DNA of 64,000 bases from DATAWK01 sp036267255 (GTDB taxonomy: Bacteria; Acidobacteriota; Terriglobia; Terriglobales; Acidobacteriaceae). Of the stretch, positions 1 to 9,338 are shown in pieces. Both the position numbers and the translations under genes were made by a program. The notes below the pieces were generated by a model that had not been told where the DNA came from, did no database searches, and saw only the letters and a program-made list of their open reading frames with translations. The stretch lies in the NCBI GenBank assembly GCA_036267255.1, contig DATAWK010000047.1:248001-312000 (forward strand), given 5' to 3'. Positions within the stretch are counted from its first letter, which is position 1; the number at the start of each line of letters is the position of its first letter.

Positions 1-210
1 CAGGAGATGGATGCCATCGGTGTTCAGGTGAAGGATATCGAGAAGGGATTGCTGGATTTTCCCTGCCGGCTTGGCGAGGAAACAGTTTTGTTGTGCTGGA
101 AGATGGGCGAGACGGAGATCACACACTGGCACACCGTCGATGCCGGTTTCCCCGGCCGCCAGCCTATCGACGAACGCTTTCGGAGAGGGCAAAAGCAAAA
201 GCCGAATTAA
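1..210 (+). CDS. DUF2203 family protein, 3' end only
   Basis: The reading frame is open from the first base and ends with TAA at 208-210, so the 5' part lies outside the window. The visible C-terminus has the pattern of the DUF2203 family: a GVQVKDIEKGLLDFP segment, then LLCWKMGE and a W-H-x6-GFPGRQP end, followed by a short basic tail. The family's biochemical role is not established. The family call rests on about 70 residues and on recalled family features. No hairpin terminator is visible in the 164 bases that follow before the next gene. Confidence 0.6.
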   Translation, partial: QEMDAIGVQVKDIEKGLLDFPCRLGEETVLLCWKMGETEITHWHTVDAGFPGRQPIDERFRRGQKQKPN

Positions 211-374
211 ATTGTCCTCAGCTATAGCCATGCATCAGATATCAATGGCCTGCACGTACCGGTAACCTTCATTGCGAAAATTTCAATATTGATTCGATCC
301 AGCTTGCATTGGGAATCGCTTTCGTAAAATTCCTGAGTTTTCTGAAATGATGAAGGAGAGGTTCTTCCTGCATT

Positions 375-1166
375 ATGCGGCGCATCCTGTTGTTATTCGG
401 CTTGGTTGTGTTGGTTGCTGGCACGGTGCATGCGCAGGATAACTATGAGATCCAGGTCTACGGATCTGAGACCGTTCCGCCGAAGACGACAATGGTAGAA
501 CTACACAGCAACTACACCATCTCTGGGTTCAAGACCTACCAGGAGGGTGTTGCACCAGACAATCACGCAGAACATGAGACTGTGGAAATTACCACTGGCT
601 TGAATGATTGGGCCGAAGTTGGTTTTTACATCTTTACCAGTTCGCGCGACGGCATGGGATTGCAATGGGTGGGGGATCACATCCGGCCTCGCGTGCGCGT
701 ACCTCCCAGTTGGCATTGGCCAGTCGGCGTTAGCATTTCCAATGAGATCGGCTATCAGCGCGCATTGTTCTCAACGGATACGTGGACGTGGCAGATCAAT
801 CCCATTGTGGATCAGCAGACAGGCCGGTGGTATTGGTCGATCAATACGATTCTGAACCGGTCCTGGCATGGGCAAAGTGTCAACCAGGGCGTCACTTTTA
901 ACCCGGCGGCAAAGATCAGTTATGACATCACAAAGAAAGTTGCCGCAGGTGTGGAGTATTACGCCAACTATGGCCAGTTGGGCGATTTTTTGCCGCTCCA
1001 TGACCAGCAGCAACAAATTTTCCCTGTTGTGGATCTCTACGTTTCACCAAAGTGGGAGTTCAACTTTGGTGCCGGCATTGGTCCAACGGCGTCCACCGAA
1101 CATTGGATCGTGAAGGCAATCGTGGGCCGGTACTTTTCCTGGGGCCGAACGAAGGCAACAGATTAG
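375..1166 (+). CDS. putative outer-membrane beta-barrel protein
   Basis: This 263-residue protein begins with a clear Sec signal peptide (MRRILLLFGLVVLVAGTVHAQ, cleavage after HAQ near residue 21). The rest is rich in Trp, Tyr and alternating hydrophobic residues, as in outer-membrane barrels; several segments look like beta strands (for example WHWPVGVSISNEIGYQRAL and KISYDITKKVAAGVEYYANY). The start is supported by a purine-rich AAGGAGAG about 15 bases upstream, which is a long spacing. A strong hairpin follows the gene. The substrate and role cannot be told; it resembles small uncharacterised transporter-like barrels annotated in acidobacteria. Confidence 0.55.
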   Translation: MRRILLLFGLVVLVAGTVHAQDNYEIQVYGSETVPPKTTMVELHSNYTISGFKTYQEGVAPDNHAEHETVEITTGLNDWAEVGFYIFTSSRDGMGLQWVGDHIRPRVRVPPSWHWPVGVSISNEIGYQRALFSTDTWTWQINPIVDQQTGRWYWSINTILNRSWHGQSVNQGVTFNPAAKISYDITKKVAAGVEYYANYGQLGDFLPLHDQQQQIFPVVDLYVSPKWEFNFGAGIGPTASTEHWIVKAIVGRYFSWGRTKATD

Positions 1167-1222
1167 TGGCTCGTTATCCCAAAGCCGATTTTCTTTAAAA
1201 GCCTGATTTCAAAAAAAATCCA

Positions 1223-1258
1223 GAAAAGGCTGCTTACGTTAGACAGCCTTTTCTTGTC
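1223..1258 (+). terminator. hairpin terminator after the outer-membrane protein gene
   Basis: A perfect 10-bp stem (GAAAAGGCTG at 1223-1232 with CAGCCTTTTC at 1244-1253) encloses an 11-base loop. A-rich sequence precedes the stem and T-rich sequence ends it, so it may work in both directions. Confidence 0.7.
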
Positions 1259-1367
1259 AGAGACTCAGGGCATCGTATGCAGTATCTGTGTCTGGGCCGT
1301 ACACTTGAACAAGAAATCTATAAGGGAACGTTGCCGGAGAATTCACTCTTTGTTGAGTAGCTGCCCC

Positions 1368-2507
1368 ATGATGCATAAGTCTGTTGCGATTCGTCTTTCA
1401 TTGCTTTTGCTTCTCGCGATTCTACCGGGGGTAATAGGTTGTGCCGGCTTTTTCATTCCGCCTTGTCAGGCGAACAACGACTGCAACAACACGCCAACTT
1501 CAGCGAACTATGTCTATGTGGCCAACCAGACCACGAATACCGTTGCAGGGTTTTCTCTTACCACCGGAAAACTTGCAACGCTGTCAGGTTCTCCGTTTGC
1601 GCTGCAGGGCTCCCCGGCTGCGATGGTAACGACACCCGGGGGAACGCTGCTCTATACGGCTCTCACCTCCGGATCGGTCTATGTGTATACCATTGGCACC
1701 AATGGCGCACTGACGATCGGCAATAATGGAACCGTTGTTGCTTCGACTCTATTGACGACGAATATGGCGATCGATAAGACAGGCGGATGGCTCTTTTTGG
1801 TGTCCAGCTCATCGCCGCAGCTTTTGGAATATCAGATCAACACCAGCACGGGAGTGCTGACGGCACCCACGACTGCAAGCTATACGCTGACCGGTGGCGC
1901 CCCGACGCAGATCTACGTGACTCCGAACAATGCGTATGTGTATATCGGACTCGGTACAGGGGGCGTCGATATATTCACATTGAATTCCACGACAGGGGCA
2001 CTGAGCAACCATCAGCATTTGAAATCGTTGAATTCCACGACGGGTGCAGACAATGCAATTGGTTCTGACGCGAATTCCAAATTTTTGTTCGTTGGGGAAA
2101 CCGGAAGCGGAATTCGTTCCTTCACCATCGGAACCAATGGAGGCCTGTCGGAGGTAAGCGGGTCGCCTTTTAAAGCTGGCCTTGGCCCAGCTTCGATTGT
2201 GATGGATCCAACGAATGCCTATGTATACATTGCTAACAAGACAGCAAGCAGCGTCGCTGGATATACGCTCGGCTCAGCCGGAAAATTGACCCAGCTCAGC
2301 GCTTCTCCATTTACGGCCGGAACCAGTCCGATATCCATGTCGCTGGATGCGACCTCTACATATCTTGCGGTCGCTTCGTCAGGCGGCAGCCCCGATCTGC
2401 AGATATTCAGCTTTGATGCTGCTACACCAGGCACGTTGGATGCTGCATCAAACGCGACAACAGGAACCGATCCAACCGGCCCGATTGCTGTATCCGTTGC
2501 CCAGTAA
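1368..2507 (+). CDS. beta-propeller lipoprotein, lactonase/YVTN-like
   Basis: The 379-residue product has a lipoprotein signal peptide (hydrophobic LSLLLLLAILPGVIG before Cys25). The body is made of repeats of about 45-50 residues carrying YVYVAN, YVYIG or YVYIAN strands and SGSPF turns, the signature of a seven-bladed propeller of the 6-phosphogluconolactonase-like (PF10282)/YVTN class common in acidobacteria. It is probably anchored facing the periplasm. An open frame extends upstream to 1254, but the signal peptide begins at the two Met codons at 1368/1371, so that start is preferred; no convincing ribosome site is seen. Many such proteins are structural or binding proteins, so lactonase activity should not be assumed. 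Confidence 0.7.
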   Translation: MMHKSVAIRLSLLLLLAILPGVIGCAGFFIPPCQANNDCNNTPTSANYVYVANQTTNTVAGFSLTTGKLATLSGSPFALQGSPAAMVTTPGGTLLYTALTSGSVYVYTIGTNGALTIGNNGTVVASTLLTTNMAIDKTGGWLFLVSSSSPQLLEYQINTSTGVLTAPTTASYTLTGGAPTQIYVTPNNAYVYIGLGTGGVDIFTLNSTTGALSNHQHLKSLNSTTGADNAIGSDANSKFLFVGETGSGIRSFTIGTNGGLSEVSGSPFKAGLGPASIVMDPTNAYVYIANKTASSVAGYTLGSAGKLTQLSASPFTAGTSPISMSLDATSTYLAVASSGGSPDLQIFSFDAATPGTLDAASNATTGTDPTGPIAVSVAQ

Positions 2508-2579
2508 GATAAGACGGGTGTGGAATTTTTTACCGTTGTTAAGATGCTGTTCTGTCAGTGATATCCTGACATTGTTTGA

Positions 2580-3806
2580 ATGTGGATGAAATTCTGCCTT
2601 AAAACGAATCGATTGGTAACGCAGCGTGCAAGAGGTCTGCGAACCATTCTTTGGCGCACCACGCAAGTTTCTGCAGCCTTCTCTCTGCTGTTCCCCATTC
2701 TGTTCATCGGATGCGGGCGCTTACGCCCTCATCACAATTATGAATATGTATATGTCTCGGCCATGAGGCCCGTGTATCTTCGGGATCGCGTCGCTCCTGT
2801 TTCCAACCACACCGCGACGGTGATCAATGGAGAGCGGCTGCAGGTTCTGGAACACATTCACCGTTTTGTGAAAGTGCAGACAGCCCAGGGCGCTGTCGGT
2901 TGGATTGAAGATCCTGCCGTGATTGACCAGACGGCGTATGACGCCTTTGCTGCACTGCAGGTCCAACACGCGCAAGATCCCGTAATTGCCGACGCAATTT
3001 TGCGCGATGATATGTATATGCATCTGGCTCCAGGTTTGAAGACGGAGCATTTCTATCTGATTCCGGCGAATACAAAACTAGCGATGCTGAGGCGTGTTTC
3101 GGTACCCAAAGATGGGGCAGAGCCTGTCGTGCCGCAGGCCAAACCAACGGTTTTGATCAGGAAGGCCATCCCACGCAAGAAAACCGAGAAAGCCGCAGAA
3201 AATAATGGCGAACCGAATATACCTCTGTCGCAGGTTCCCATGTACGACTGGTGGCTGGTACGCGATCGCGCAGGACATACGGGCTGGATGCTGGGGCGGC
3301 ATCTGGATGTAGACGTTCCGGATGACGTGGCACAGTATGCGGAAAGCCAGCGCATGGTCGGCGCTTACGTTCTACGCACGGTCAATGATCCGGATTCCGG
3401 CAAGCCAAACGGGCAGGTTCCAGAGTATGTCACCGTTTTAGCTCCCTATAGAGACGGCCTACCGTATGATTTTGACCAGGTCCGGGTCTTTACCTGGGAT
3501 ATCAAGCATCATCGCTACGGGACGGCCTTCCGGCAACGCAATCTGGCCGGGTATTTTCCAGTCACGATCAGGCAACAGAATTTTGGCAGCGGGCCGGAGC
3601 CAAGTTTTTCCATAAAGGTTGCTGCCACCAACAATGTTTCGATCGATCCTGCGACGGGTGAGATGCACCCGGCACAGACAGAACTGCTGACTTATCGCAT
3701 GGAAGGCAACCTCGTCCGCCGCGTCCTCCCTCCCGGAACCAGCGCAGCGATTCCCCACAATAATGCCCGCGCGCATACGCACGCACATCATCGCAAACCT
3801 GCTTAG
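2580..3806 (+). CDS. SH3-domain lipoprotein of unknown role
   Basis: A 408-residue product with a hydrophobic segment ending in LFIGC (Cys45), which looks like a lipobox. The region after it resembles bacterial SH3 domains: RPVYLRDRVAPVSNHTATV...QGAVGWIED near residues 60-110, and a second copy ending in the GW motif (TGWMLGRHLD) near 220-245. Bacterial SH3 domains often bind peptidoglycan or peptides, so a cell-envelope role is plausible. The 44 residues before the lipobox are long for a lipoprotein signal, so the true start may lie downstream of the ATG at 2580. The C-terminus is His-rich (HTHAHHRKPA). No enzymatic domain is recognisable. Confidence 0.6.
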   Translation: MWMKFCLKTNRLVTQRARGLRTILWRTTQVSAAFSLLFPILFIGCGRLRPHHNYEYVYVSAMRPVYLRDRVAPVSNHTATVINGERLQVLEHIHRFVKVQTAQGAVGWIEDPAVIDQTAYDAFAALQVQHAQDPVIADAILRDDMYMHLAPGLKTEHFYLIPANTKLAMLRRVSVPKDGAEPVVPQAKPTVLIRKAIPRKKTEKAAENNGEPNIPLSQVPMYDWWLVRDRAGHTGWMLGRHLDVDVPDDVAQYAESQRMVGAYVLRTVNDPDSGKPNGQVPEYVTVLAPYRDGLPYDFDQVRVFTWDIKHHRYGTAFRQRNLAGYFPVTIRQQNFGSGPEPSFSIKVAATNNVSIDPATGEMHPAQTELLTYRMEGNLVRRVLPPGTSAAIPHNNARAHTHAHHRKPA

Positions 3807-3829
3807 GCGCACCTGCCAGGGAAACTGGT

Positions 3830-5050
3830 CTAGCCAAGAAGCCCGGCAATTGCTGCGACAACGCGCTCCTGTTCCGCGCCTGTGAGTTCCGGAAACATGG
3901 GGAGCGCCAGCACCTCTTGCGCCGCTCGCTCGCTTTCTGGGAAATCGCCATGTTTGTAGCCTAGATACTGCAGGCATTGTTGCAGGTGCAGTGGAATGGG
4001 GTAGTAGATCTCCGAACCAATCTTTTGTTCGGACAGGAAGGCCTGCAGCGCATCGCGCCGGGTAACGCGAATCACGTATTGGTGGAAGACATGCGTACCG
4101 CGTGGATCGATGAAGGGAAGCACAACTCCATGCTGTGGATACGGTCCTGGTTCCACCAAACCGTGCTTATGGAAAAGCTGGTCGTAGTTGGCTGCCCGGT
4201 TCCGGCGCTGCTGGTTCCATCCTTCGATATAACGCAGCTTTACCAGCAAAACGGCGGCTTGTAGCGTATCCAGACGGCAGTTCCAGCCCACTTCGTCGTG
4301 ATAATAGCGGCGGCGCATCCCATGAACGCGCAGCATGCTGACTCGCTCCGCAAGGCGGGCGTCGTTCGTGGTTACCATGCCGGCATCGCCGTAGGCGCTC
4401 AGGTTTTTGGTGGGGTAAAAGCTGAATGCAGCCAGATCGCCAAGGCTCCCAGCCGGTCGTCCGTGCCATGTTGCACCGAAGGCCTGGGCAGCATCTTCAA
4501 GCAGCAGGCATCCATGTTCTTTCTGTAACGCGCCGAAGGCGTCCCAATCCGCGCACTGGCCGTAGAGATCAACCGGTAAAATTGCACGAATCGAAGCATT
4601 TTGACCATCTTGTAGAGACTTCCCGGTTGCCGCTGGGTTCAAGTTATATGTCAGTGGATCGATGTCCACCAATACCGGCCGCGCACCGCAGCGCAGAATG
4701 GAGCTAACAGTTGCAAAGAAGCTGAATGGTGTGGTCAGCACACGGTCGCCCGGGCCTATCTGGGCCGCTGTCAATGCCAGCCAGAGTGCATCGGTTCCGG
4801 ACGCACATCCGATGGCGTGGCCCACGCCACAGACGCTGGCCGCCTGGGTTTCAAACTGACGGACTTCCTCCCCTAGAATGAAGTGCTGGCTGGCGCACAC
4901 ACGTTCGATGGCGGCGAGGATTTCCTCGCGAATCTGCCCGTATTGGCGTGAAAAGTCAGCCATAGGAACGGGGACGCCGGAAACGGGCGCCTGCCCAGGG
5001 GCAGTTGTCGGAGACGGTTTGGCATCGAATATCACACCAGATGCTAGCAC
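3830..5050 (-). CDS. DegT/DnrJ/EryC1/StrS family aminotransferase
   Basis: This is a PLP-dependent sugar aminotransferase-type enzyme of about 406 residues. Family landmarks are visible: GCASGTDALWLAL, the PLP-ring contact LLLEDAAQAFGA (Asp186), and the Schiff-base lysine in SFYPTKNLSAYGDAG (Lys215). Such enzymes transfer an amino group to keto sugars during biosynthesis of lipopolysaccharide, glycan or antibiotic sugars. No sugar-nucleotide partners lie next to it, so the substrate is unknown. The open frame begins with GTG at 5050; an ATG at 4963 would remove the VPVP strand that starts the conserved domain, so the upstream start is kept with doubt. It converges with the SH3 lipoprotein gene. 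Confidence 0.85.
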   Translation of the reverse strand: MLASGVIFDAKPSPTTAPGQAPVSGVPVPMADFSRQYGQIREEILAAIERVCASQHFILGEEVRQFETQAASVCGVGHAIGCASGTDALWLALTAAQIGPGDRVLTTPFSFFATVSSILRCGARPVLVDIDPLTYNLNPAATGKSLQDGQNASIRAILPVDLYGQCADWDAFGALQKEHGCLLLEDAAQAFGATWHGRPAGSLGDLAAFSFYPTKNLSAYGDAGMVTTNDARLAERVSMLRVHGMRRRYYHDEVGWNCRLDTLQAAVLLVKLRYIEGWNQQRRNRAANYDQLFHKHGLVEPGPYPQHGVVLPFIDPRGTHVFHQYVIRVTRRDALQAFLSEQKIGSEIYYPIPLHLQQCLQYLGYKHGDFPESERAAQEVLALPMFPELTGAEQERVVAAIAGLLG

Positions 5051-5284
5051 TTTGGCCGGAGCATCTGATAGTCCTCCGGCAGCATCTGATAGGGATACCG
5101 GATCAGCTGGGTTATCTTTTGGGCACGCCTGGTTTGAAAGAATTTGCTGGGAGAAGTATTGTATGCATATCCCGATGGCAGTCGGATACTGAACTGATTT
5201 GTAAGGCTTTCAACGGTGAGACGCTGCCAGGCTCACGGTTGGATACGCTCGCTAAAAAAAACTATTAAACAATGGAGGCGAAAA

Positions 5285-5602
5285 ATGGAATCGAAAACTG
5301 CTCAAAATATTCAGGACACATTTTTGAACACGGTTCGCAAGGACAAATCCCAAATCACTATTTATCTGGTCAGCGGAGTCAAGCTTACGGGCCGCATTCG
5401 CTCTTTCGATAAATACTCGGTGTTGCTTGAAAACAACAATCAGGAGCAACTGATTTTCAAGCATGCCATCTCTACGGTGGTCAGCAGCCGCGCCGTACTT
5501 ACAGGAGATTTTCGCCATAGCGCGCATACGCCTGTGCATGCGGCTACCGGAACCACTTCTGCAGGGGCCCCCCGGGAAGCGTCCACCGTTTCTGATTCCT
5601 AG
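5285..5602 (+). CDS. hfq: RNA chaperone Hfq
   Basis: Hfq forms a hexameric ring that pairs small RNAs with mRNAs. The 105-residue product shows the Sm1 motif (ITIYLVSGVKLTGRIRSFDKYSVLL, given in part) and the Sm2 signature IFKHAISTV, with Lys-His in the expected place. Near the N-terminus QNIQDTFLN matches the usual QDxFLN. A 35-residue Ala/Thr/Ser-rich tail follows the Sm fold, as in many long-tailed Hfq proteins. The start is set by GGAGG at 5274-5278, six bases before ATG. The gene precedes hflX, the classical hfq-hflX order. Confidence 0.95.
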   Translation: MESKTAQNIQDTFLNTVRKDKSQITIYLVSGVKLTGRIRSFDKYSVLLENNNQEQLIFKHAISTVVSSRAVLTGDFRHSAHTPVHAATGTTSAGAPREASTVSDS

Positions 5603-5639
5603 CCGACATATCTCAATTGCATTTGTAGAAAGTTAACGG

Positions 5640-7097
5640 TTGGCAGAACGGCGTAAAGCTTCCGGCAGCACCAAGGTTCATTCCACACTACGGCAAACGC
5701 AGCCGGAGCGAACTGTTCTGGTTTGCTGCGACTTTTCTGCGCGCGCAAAAAACAAGGCCGCGACGCTTGCTGTGAGGCAGGCTCGTGCTGCCGCGCAAAT
5801 GAGTCAGTTCAACCAGTCACGCTTCGACCAACAGGAAGATTCGACCAACCCCGCCAGTTCCAAACTGTCTTTGCCAACAGAAGATGCATTTTCTGCCGAA
5901 GTCGATGAGTTGCGCGAATTGGCTGCCAGCGCTGGCGCGGATGTCATCGATGTCATCCTGCAGCGTCGCGATCGCCCGGATCCGGCAACGATGGTTGGAA
6001 AAGGGAAGTTGGAAGAGATTTCCGCTCTCGTCGCATCCAGCCAGGCAGATTTGGTCGTTTTTCAACCGGACCTGACGCCTTCGCAGTTGCGCGAACTGGA
6101 ACAGGCGCTGCCTTGTCGTGTCATCGATCGAACCCAGTTGATTCTTGATATTTTTGCTGCTCACGCTCGCACGCGGGAAGGTCAGTTGCAAGTGGAGTTG
6201 GCGCAACTGGAATATTTGTTGCCGCGATTGACTGGACGTGGACGCGCGATGTCCCAACTCGGCGGCGGTATCGGCACCCGAGGCCCTGGAGAAACCCAGC
6301 TCGAAACCGATCGCCGTAAGATTGGCCGCAGCATCCTGCAGCTAAAAAAGCGCCTGGATGCCGTGCGCCGCACCCGGCGGCAACAGCGGCAGCATCGGTC
6401 TTCCGTACCGCTGCCAACGGTGGCACTGGTCGGCTATACCAATGCTGGCAAAAGCACACTCTTCAATGCGTTGACACAGGCGGGTGTCGTCACCTCCTCG
6501 CGCATGTTTGCCACGCTGGACCCAACGCTTCGTCAGTTGCGCCTGCCTTCACGGCGCAAGGTATTGCTCTCCGATACCGTCGGTTTTATTCGCGCGTTGC
6601 CGCCAACGCTGGTGAATGCCTTTCGCGCCACGCTGGAAGAGGTGCAGGGCGCCGAGTTGCTGTTGCATGTGATGGATGCAGCCAGCCCTTCGTTGGCCAT
6701 GCATCGTGACGAGGTGGAGAAGGTGCTGCGCGAGCTCAACGTCGACGACAAACCCTGCATTCCTGTCATGAACAAGATGGATTTGTTACCGGCCCCGGAA
6801 CAGGTGGCGTTTCTGGCCCACGCCGATGCCATCGCTGTTTCTGCGCGTGACAAGTCCGGTTTGGATCATCTGTTATCGAAGATTGACCATCTGCTGGCCT
6901 CAGGCGCTCTTGCGTCCGATCCTTTAGAGGAGCGTGCCATGATGATTCCTCAGTCCGAAGGCGCCATTCTGGCTGCGCTGGAAGCGGACGCGATTGCGGT
7001 TGAAAAGCGGTTTAAAAAGAACAACGTACATTTGCGGGTGCGCGGCCCGCTTTCCTTGTTAAGCCGTTACAGAAATTTCTGGATTGTTGGCGACTGA
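5640..7097 (+). CDS. hflX: GTPase HflX
   Basis: HflX is a ribosome-binding GTPase that splits stalled 70S ribosomes under stress. The 485-residue protein has the HflX N-domain (DRPDPATMVGKGKLEEI), the glycine-rich linker LGGGIGTRGPGETQLE, the G1 loop GYTNAGKST (from Gly265), G3 DTVGFI and G4 NKMD. A C-terminal domain ends at Gly-Asp. The N-terminus is about 55 residues longer than in E. coli and Ala/Gln-rich. The start is a TTG with a weak ribosome site, so a somewhat later start is possible. It follows hfq by 37 bases and is probably co-transcribed with it. Confidence 0.93.
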   Translation: MAERRKASGSTKVHSTLRQTQPERTVLVCCDFSARAKNKAATLAVRQARAAAQMSQFNQSRFDQQEDSTNPASSKLSLPTEDAFSAEVDELRELAASAGADVIDVILQRRDRPDPATMVGKGKLEEISALVASSQADLVVFQPDLTPSQLRELEQALPCRVIDRTQLILDIFAAHARTREGQLQVELAQLEYLLPRLTGRGRAMSQLGGGIGTRGPGETQLETDRRKIGRSILQLKKRLDAVRRTRRQQRQHRSSVPLPTVALVGYTNAGKSTLFNALTQAGVVTSSRMFATLDPTLRQLRLPSRRKVLLSDTVGFIRALPPTLVNAFRATLEEVQGAELLLHVMDAASPSLAMHRDEVEKVLRELNVDDKPCIPVMNKMDLLPAPEQVAFLAHADAIAVSARDKSGLDHLLSKIDHLLASGALASDPLEERAMMIPQSEGAILAALEADAIAVEKRFKKNNVHLRVRGPLSLLSRYRNFWIVGD

Positions 7098-7168
7098 TTC
7101 CGGGCAGACACTGGCAGTTTCCGCGAGCGAAAGTCCCCGTGTTGTCTTAGTCACATTGCCTGCATAGG

Positions 7169-7217
7169 AAAGGGCTGACATCCGGCGGTGGGTGCAATAC
7201 CCGGATGTCAGCCCTTT
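7169..7217. terminator. long perfect hairpin after hflX
   Basis: A 17-bp perfect inverted repeat (7169-7185 and 7201-7217) with a 15-base loop lies 71 bases after hflX. The GC-rich stem ends in TTT only, so it is either a terminator with a short U tract or a stable mRNA end. It separates the hfq-hflX unit from the ATP synthase operon. Confidence 0.6.
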
Positions 7218-7358
7218 GGACTCTGAGACGAGCCCAGATACATACCAGTCTAGGACGATTCCCCTGAGTGTCAATGGGCAATCTTTACATAGCCATCGCA
7301 AAGAGCTGACAACAACCCACTGTCGAAGGGGCTAAGCTGTTGAAAACCCCAATGTTGT

Positions 7359-7388
7359 TTGACACTCAAAGCAGCGGTTTGCTACAAG
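7359..7388 (+). promoter_or_regulatory. candidate promoter of the ATP synthase operon
   Basis: The 366-base gap 7098-7463 holds no convincing gene. Besides the hairpin, it contains a perfect -35 box TTGACA (7359-7364) and, 18 bases on, TACAAG (7383-7388, four of six matches to TATAAT), about 75 bases before the first atp gene. This is a pattern match only. Confidence 0.35.
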
Positions 7389-7463
7389 TAAGAGTTAGGT
7401 TTCCAACCCAGACATGTGCGCTTTGTACTCTGCGCCGCAGCTACCGAAATAAAGTAAAAGTAA

Positions 7464-7931
7464 ATGACTGACCTAATGCAGCAGCTTAAGGAACTTGTGC
7501 TCGGTTCCGTGCCGACCATGGTGCTATTTTTGTGCACGCTTGCGGCATATCGCCTGTTGGTGCATGCTCCATTGACGAAGGCGCTGGCTGAACGTTATCG
7601 ACGCACGCAGGGCGCCATTGAAAATGCTGCCAAAGCCATCGCCACAGCACAGGCCAGGATGACCGAGTACGAGCAAAAGCTTCTTGCTGCTCGCGCGGCT
7701 GTCTTTCATGCCCGGGAAGAACGGCTTCGGATTCTACAGACAGAGTCGGAAAAAGCTTTGGCAGCCGCACGCATTGCCGCGCAGGAGCGCGTGCTGGCCG
7801 CACGTGAAGAGTTGGATAAGAGTTTTGAGGCCGCTGAAATAGAGATCAGCGCCGCCGTGGAGCAGTTGGGATCTCAGGCCATTGCACGGGTCCTGCAGCC
7901 GGTTACATCTGGCATCGAGGGCGTGCGATGA
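7464..7931 (+). CDS. atpF': ATP synthase F0 subunit b'
   Basis: This is the first of two b-type stator stalk subunits of the F1F0 ATP synthase. The 155-residue product has one N-terminal membrane helix (about residues 14-33) followed by a long Ala/Glu/Arg-rich helix typical of the b-subunit coiled coil. A pair of b-like genes in tandem indicates a b/b' heterodimer, as in photosynthetic bacteria and several other phyla. The stop overlaps the next start by four bases (ATGA at 7928-7931), so translation is coupled. The gene that normally precedes it, for the c subunit, is absent here. Confidence 0.85.
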   Translation: MTDLMQQLKELVLGSVPTMVLFLCTLAAYRLLVHAPLTKALAERYRRTQGAIENAAKAIATAQARMTEYEQKLLAARAAVFHAREERLRILQTESEKALAAARIAAQERVLAAREELDKSFEAAEIEISAAVEQLGSQAIARVLQPVTSGIEGVR

Positions 7932-8704
7932 AGCGAGCTCAAAAACGTTCTGCCTGGATACCCGGAACAATTTTGTTGGCGATGATGTTTCTGAATGCAT
8001 CCCTGCCGGCGATTGCTTCGTCGGCTACGACGGCTGCTTCCGCCCCAGCGACTTCGACGAAAGAAACCACGACGCCCAACGCTGCGCAACGCACCCGCAC
8101 CAGGGTCGAGGACCGGGCAGCCGCAGAGTCTGTGCAAGAAGATAGCGAAGTTAACATCTATCGCCACTCGTCCATGGTGCAAACCCTGGCGCACATGTTT
8201 GGGCTGTCCACAGAAGTTACAGCGCGCATCTTTGAGATCATCAATTTCATCATTCTGGCGGCCGCCATCCTTTGGTTTGTTCTGCGTGCGTTGCCAAAAG
8301 CATTGCGCAATCGTTCGGAACGCATCCAGAAGGACCTGGTGCATGCCCGTCAGGCTGCGGAAGACGCCAGCCGCAGGATGCAGGATGTTGAGCAGCGATT
8401 GTCGCGCCTGGATGGGGAGATTGCCAGCCTGAAGGCTCAGGCGGAACAGCAGACCGTGAACGACGAAGCGCGTATTCGCGCTGCGATGGAAGAAGAAAAA
8501 GAGCGTTTGGTTCATGCCGCGGAGCAGGAAATCACCTCGGTGGGCGCAAATGCGCAGCGTCGGCTCAAAACGCTTGCGGCGGATTTGATTGTGGAGTATG
8601 CGGCGCACCATGTTTCGCTGGATTCTGACACCGATCGCTCCTTGATTCATAGCTTCGTTTCAGAACTGAGCAGCAATGGCCACAAAGGTGAAGGGAGAAA
8701 CTAG
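7928..8704 (+). CDS. atpF: ATP synthase F0 subunit b with long N-terminal extension
   Basis: The second b-type subunit has 258 residues against a usual 155-170. The membrane helix (IFEIINFIILAAAILWFVL) lies only at about residues 101-119, followed by the Arg/Glu/Gln-rich dimerisation helix. The first 100 residues begin like a signal peptide (residues 1-31, ending in AIASS) and continue as a Thr/Ala-rich stretch, which would place an extra segment on the periplasmic side. It overlaps the b' gene by four bases and ends just before atpH. Whether the N-terminal signal is cleaved cannot be told from sequence. Confidence 0.88.
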   Translation: MKRAQKRSAWIPGTILLAMMFLNASLPAIASSATTAASAPATSTKETTTPNAAQRTRTRVEDRAAAESVQEDSEVNIYRHSSMVQTLAHMFGLSTEVTARIFEIINFIILAAAILWFVLRALPKALRNRSERIQKDLVHARQAAEDASRRMQDVEQRLSRLDGEIASLKAQAEQQTVNDEARIRAAMEEEKERLVHAAEQEITSVGANAQRRLKTLAADLIVEYAAHHVSLDSDTDRSLIHSFVSELSSNGHKGEGRN

Positions 8705-9244
8705 ATGAGTGTTTTTGCCTCTCGTTACGCGCGCGCGCTGGCTGATGTTGTCATGTCTGAAAAGTTGAATACCGATCAAACAAACCAGCAATTGCAGGAT
8801 TTTGGCGACACCTTCGCTGGCAGCAAAGATCTGCGCGAATTATTTGAAAATCCGTCGGTGCCGCTTGAAGCCAAGTTGAAGATAGTCGATGCCATTGCAT
8901 CGAGACTCCAGTTCTCTCCGCAACTCCGAAACTTTATTGCTGTGCTTTTGCAACACGATCGCATCGCTGCCTACGCTGAGATTTTTGCCGAGTATCGCCA
9001 TGAGATCGATACACGGCTAAACATTGGGGAAGTGGAGATCGTCAGCACGCGCGAACTGGATCACGAAGAGAGGGCAGCCCTGGAAACCCGAGCGGCAGGT
9101 TTGGCTGGCAAGAAAGTTCGCGCTGTATATCGACAGGATCCTTCCCTGTTGGGAGGAGTTGTCTTACGCATCGGAACCATTATTTATGACGGATCGGTGC
9201 AGGGACGGCTCGACAGGTTGCGGGAGCAGCTTGTGGAAAGCTAG
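8705..9244 (+). CDS. atpH: ATP synthase F1 subunit delta
   Basis: The delta subunit (179 residues, normal length) caps F1 and joins it to the b stalk. The N-terminus ASRYARALADVV matches the family's opening motif, and the C-terminal GGVVLRIGTIIYDGSVQGRLDRLRE matches its signature region (cited in part). The gene starts right after the atpF stop; AAGGGAGAAAC sits just upstream as a ribosome site. It is third in the atp operon. Confidence 0.95.
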   Translation: MSVFASRYARALADVVMSEKLNTDQTNQQLQDFGDTFAGSKDLRELFENPSVPLEAKLKIVDAIASRLQFSPQLRNFIAVLLQHDRIAAYAEIFAEYRHEIDTRLNIGEVEIVSTRELDHEERAALETRAAGLAGKKVRAVYRQDPSLLGGVVLRIGTIIYDGSVQGRLDRLREQLVES

Positions 9245-9338
9245 ATAGTAATTTCCACAAGCATGATGAATAAGTTTTGGAATTTGTTCTGAAATTAGTT
9301 TTCAATTTTTAAGATCAGAGAAGTGAAAATAGGCAAGC